Shown piece after piece: positions 62,217-64,000 of a DNA stretch of 64,000 nt. The position numbers and the translations under genes are program-made. Positions within the stretch are counted from its first letter, which is position 1. Each line of letters starts with the position of its first letter. Under the pieces are notes generated by a model. That model searched no databases. It saw only the letters and a list, made by a program, of their open reading frames with translations, and was not told the DNA's origin. This DNA is from a bacterium (GTDB lineage: Bacteria; Oederibacteriota; JAAXVQ01; JAUVAV01), in assembly GCA_021108215.1 (NCBI GenBank), contig JAIORK010000002.1:1-64000 (forward strand), written 5' to 3'.

Positions 62217-64000
62217 TTATTTCAAGAAAGCAATCTTGCCTTTTTTCTCGCCGCTCGTTCCCTTGATGACATAAATATAAATGCCGCTGGCAACCAGTTT
62301 CTCTTTTTCATTCATCAAATACCAAATCATTTGATCTGTGGTGTCGTTTTTGGTCACGGTTTTCACTAAGCGGCCGTCCAGTGTATAAATCCGCAACGTG
62401 GCTTCCTGATCAGGCACGAAAAGGAAGGTGAAGGCTTTGTTGTGGGAGTCATGGTATTTCATGGGATTGGGGAAACTGGTGACATCATCCCAGGTGACCC
62501 GGCGGATGAAAACGGTATTGGATTCCACCAGGTTTGGTTCACTGCTGGTTGCCAGCTGGAAAGTCACAGTACCCTCAGTGGGTCTGTTCTGGATGCGGGC
62601 ACTGGAGAAAATTTGGATTTCCACAGATCCGCTCAAGGGGACGTTCACCGGTGAGAGAATGGTCAATGTTTGGCCGTTGATGGTTGGGGGATCATTGAGT
62701 TGTTGGTTATTGACCACGATGCTTGTGGCGGCAATACTGACCGGCAGCACAAAGTCAACCGGGAAGACCATTTCAAAGCTGCCCTGATCGCGCACCAGCG
62801 CGCCATAGGGACCCACATTGAAGGTGATAATGTACCGGCCATAAGAATTGATCGAAGCCGGCGAGAGGTCAACCTGGGGTGTTGTGATTTGTGTTGCAGT
62901 GGAAGCGGTGATATCAAACGGATCGGATGTAATAAATGTCGGCTCAATCGTGGTGTAAGCCTGGAGGGTATAAGACCCCAGGGCAGCCGGGTTGGTGATC
63001 CCAAAGTCAGTGCTAAAGATGATTGTGATGGTCTTGGAGCTGGCCCCTGCGAGCATCTGGATGGGTGAAATAATGCGCATGATCTGACCGCTCCGGACTG
63101 CCACCAATACAGGTGTTCCGTTGACCGTGATATCGGAAGGTGTGAAGGATGTCGGCAGTGTCACCTGGTTGGGGAAGATGATCCCGATTTCAGTGGTACC
63201 GGCGTTTAAACTTCCCTGAGCACCCAGGTCAAATACAACAGTATATTCAGCAATTGAGAAAATTGAACTGGGATTAGGGGTCACAACCGGAGTCCCGAGA
63301 GTCGTGCTCACGGAAATATCATAGTAATTGGAAGTCGCGGGCGTTGGTTCGGCGTCGGTGTGCACATCATCAATCCGCGACCGCTCCGAGGGATTGCGTA
63401 CATCAGCCGAGATGGAATATATCAGAGCGACGGTTCCGTTGATGGGTACGGTGGTGGGAACACAGACATTGAGGTTCATCCCGTCTGAGTAGGTTGTTCC
63501 GGTCGTGCCCACGCCATTGACCGTGATGGTCCCGGCGGCGGCCGAACCGGGCAGGACTGTTCCGGTTGGGAATTCCACATAAATAATGCTGCCAGGACCA
63601 AGCCGGCCTAAAGCGCCGACTGTAAAATTAATTGTATACTCAGCGGCAGTACCTGCGGTGGTCGGGTTTGGACTTACGGTGAGTGCCGTGATGTGGGTGG
63701 TCCAGGACGGGTTGATCGTGAAATCACGCGTGCCCATCGGCTGGGCGGTTGTGCTGACACTCATGGTGTTGGTGGTGAGGGGATAACTGGGATTCATGAT
63801 CACCGGATTGGCAATGACAATGGGTGTGTCCGTGCTGGCGGAAATATCCGTTGAGGGAATAATACTAATTGTTCTGGAGGCACTGTTGCCCACAGCCGAC
63901 GTGGCCGGTGATCCGCCCACCGAGACATTGGCAATCGCGCCGTCCGGCACAGTAGCGTTTGGCGGGAAGACCATAAAAATGGAGCTTAGGGTTCCGCGCA
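62217..64000 (-). CDS. repetitive surface protein with FlgD/T9SS-like tail (5' partial)
   Basis: The frame is open to the window edge, so the N-terminus is missing; an ATG at 63974 is only internal. At least four repeats of ~115 residues contain an [IV]xFP...[VL]P...I[TV]VN[GN] core, such as IYVEFPTGTVLPG and EMVFPVDFVLPV, so the protein is a string of beta-sandwich domains rich in Thr and Ser. The final ~85 residues (SFPNPMKYH, LRIYTLDGRLVKTV, ASGIYIYVIKG, GKIAFLK) form the same FlgD/T9SS-like domain as in the protein at 453-1799. It is probably secreted and surface-attached. Confidence 0.82.
   Translation of the reverse strand, partial: RGTLSSIFMVFPPNATVPDGAIANVSVGGSPATSAVGNSASRTISIIPSTDISASTDTPIVIANPVIMNPSYPLTTNTMSVSTTAQPMGTRDFTINPSWTTHITALTVSPNPTTAGTAAEYTINFTVGALGRLGPGSIIYVEFPTGTVLPGSAAAGTITVNGVGTTGTTYSDGMNLNVCVPTTVPINGTVALIYSISADVRNPSERSRIDDVHTDAEPTPATSNYYDISVSTTLGTPVVTPNPSSIFSIAEYTVVFDLGAQGSLNAGTTEIGIIFPNQVTLPTSFTPSDITVNGTPVLVAVRSGQIMRIISPIQMLAGASSKTITIIFSTDFGITNPAALGSYTLQAYTTIEPTFITSDPFDITASTATQITTPQVDLSPASINSYGRYIITFNVGPYGALVRDQGSFEMVFPVDFVLPVSIAATSIVVNNQQLNDPPTINGQTLTILSPVNVPLSGSVEIQIFSSARIQNRPTEGTVTFQLATSSEPNLVESNTVFIRRVTWDDVTSFPNPMKYHDSHNKAFTFLFVPDQEATLRIYTLDGRLVKTVTKNDTTDQMIWYLMNEKEKLVASGIYIYVIKGTSGEKKGKIAFLK

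Overview
The window reads as chromosomal DNA of a Gram-negative (diderm) bacterium. It encodes several signal-peptide outer-membrane beta-barrels, a TonB-dependent receptor, lipoprotein and LolA-like proteins, and sigma-54 response regulators with matching -24/-12 promoters. Two surface proteins carry a FlgD/T9SS-like C-terminal domain and one protein has a PorV-like barrel. That mix suggests an FCB-like or candidate-phylum lineage, but no rRNA or tRNA gene is visible, so the phylum cannot be fixed from this window. Coding density is high, most genes are on the + strand, and there is no prophage, IS transposase or CRISPR array.

Layout. 0-7.7 kb: an exported surface protein, a histidine kinase / NtrC-type regulator pair, an unusual PorV-like barrel fused through a coiled coil to a PhnD-like binding domain, and an ECF sigma factor preceded by a sigma-54 promoter. 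7.9-14.3 kb: housekeeping genes (peroxiredoxin, trpD, ychF, glgP, trmJ). 14.6-16.4 kb: a protein with a histone-like lysine tail and a membrane protein. 16.5-22.5 kb (minus strand): a second NtrB/NtrC-like pair with an outer-membrane barrel and an exported protein behind a sigma-54 promoter. 22.9-25.6 kb: a peptidoglycan pair (LdtD-like and YcbK/MepK-like). 25.6-32.4 kb: a cobalamin locus with two B12 riboswitches in tandem, btuB, btuF, btuD, btuC and cobO. 32.5-51.6 kb: mixed metabolic, sensory and unknown genes, including a ClC antiporter, an MCP, an archaemetzincin homologue that has lost its active site, a GT4 glycosyltransferase, an Asp-nucleophile alpha/beta hydrolase and folE2. 51.7-55.9 kb: mltD, nadE and dus. 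56.2-61.9 kb: TetR, an RND/MMPL exporter, a LolA-like protein and an outer-membrane barrel. 62-64 kb: a repetitive surface protein cut by the window end.

Intergenic DNA is rich in structure. Five long inverted repeats (21-33 bp arms, about 75 or 115-120 nt loops, unrelated arm sequences) mostly lie just 3' of genes, and three of them surround btuB. There are also small GTAGGG palindromes, some of them inside stop codons or signal peptides; a GC-rich dispersed repeat; a second REP family; and three copies of a ~110 bp leader-like element.

The strongest candidates for something undescribed are the PorV-like/PhnD-like fusion with its two-component system and downstream sigma-54/ECF relay, the long inverted repeat family, the three-copy leader element, and the inactivated archaemetzincin. 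Functions come from motif recognition by eye; no database search was run.
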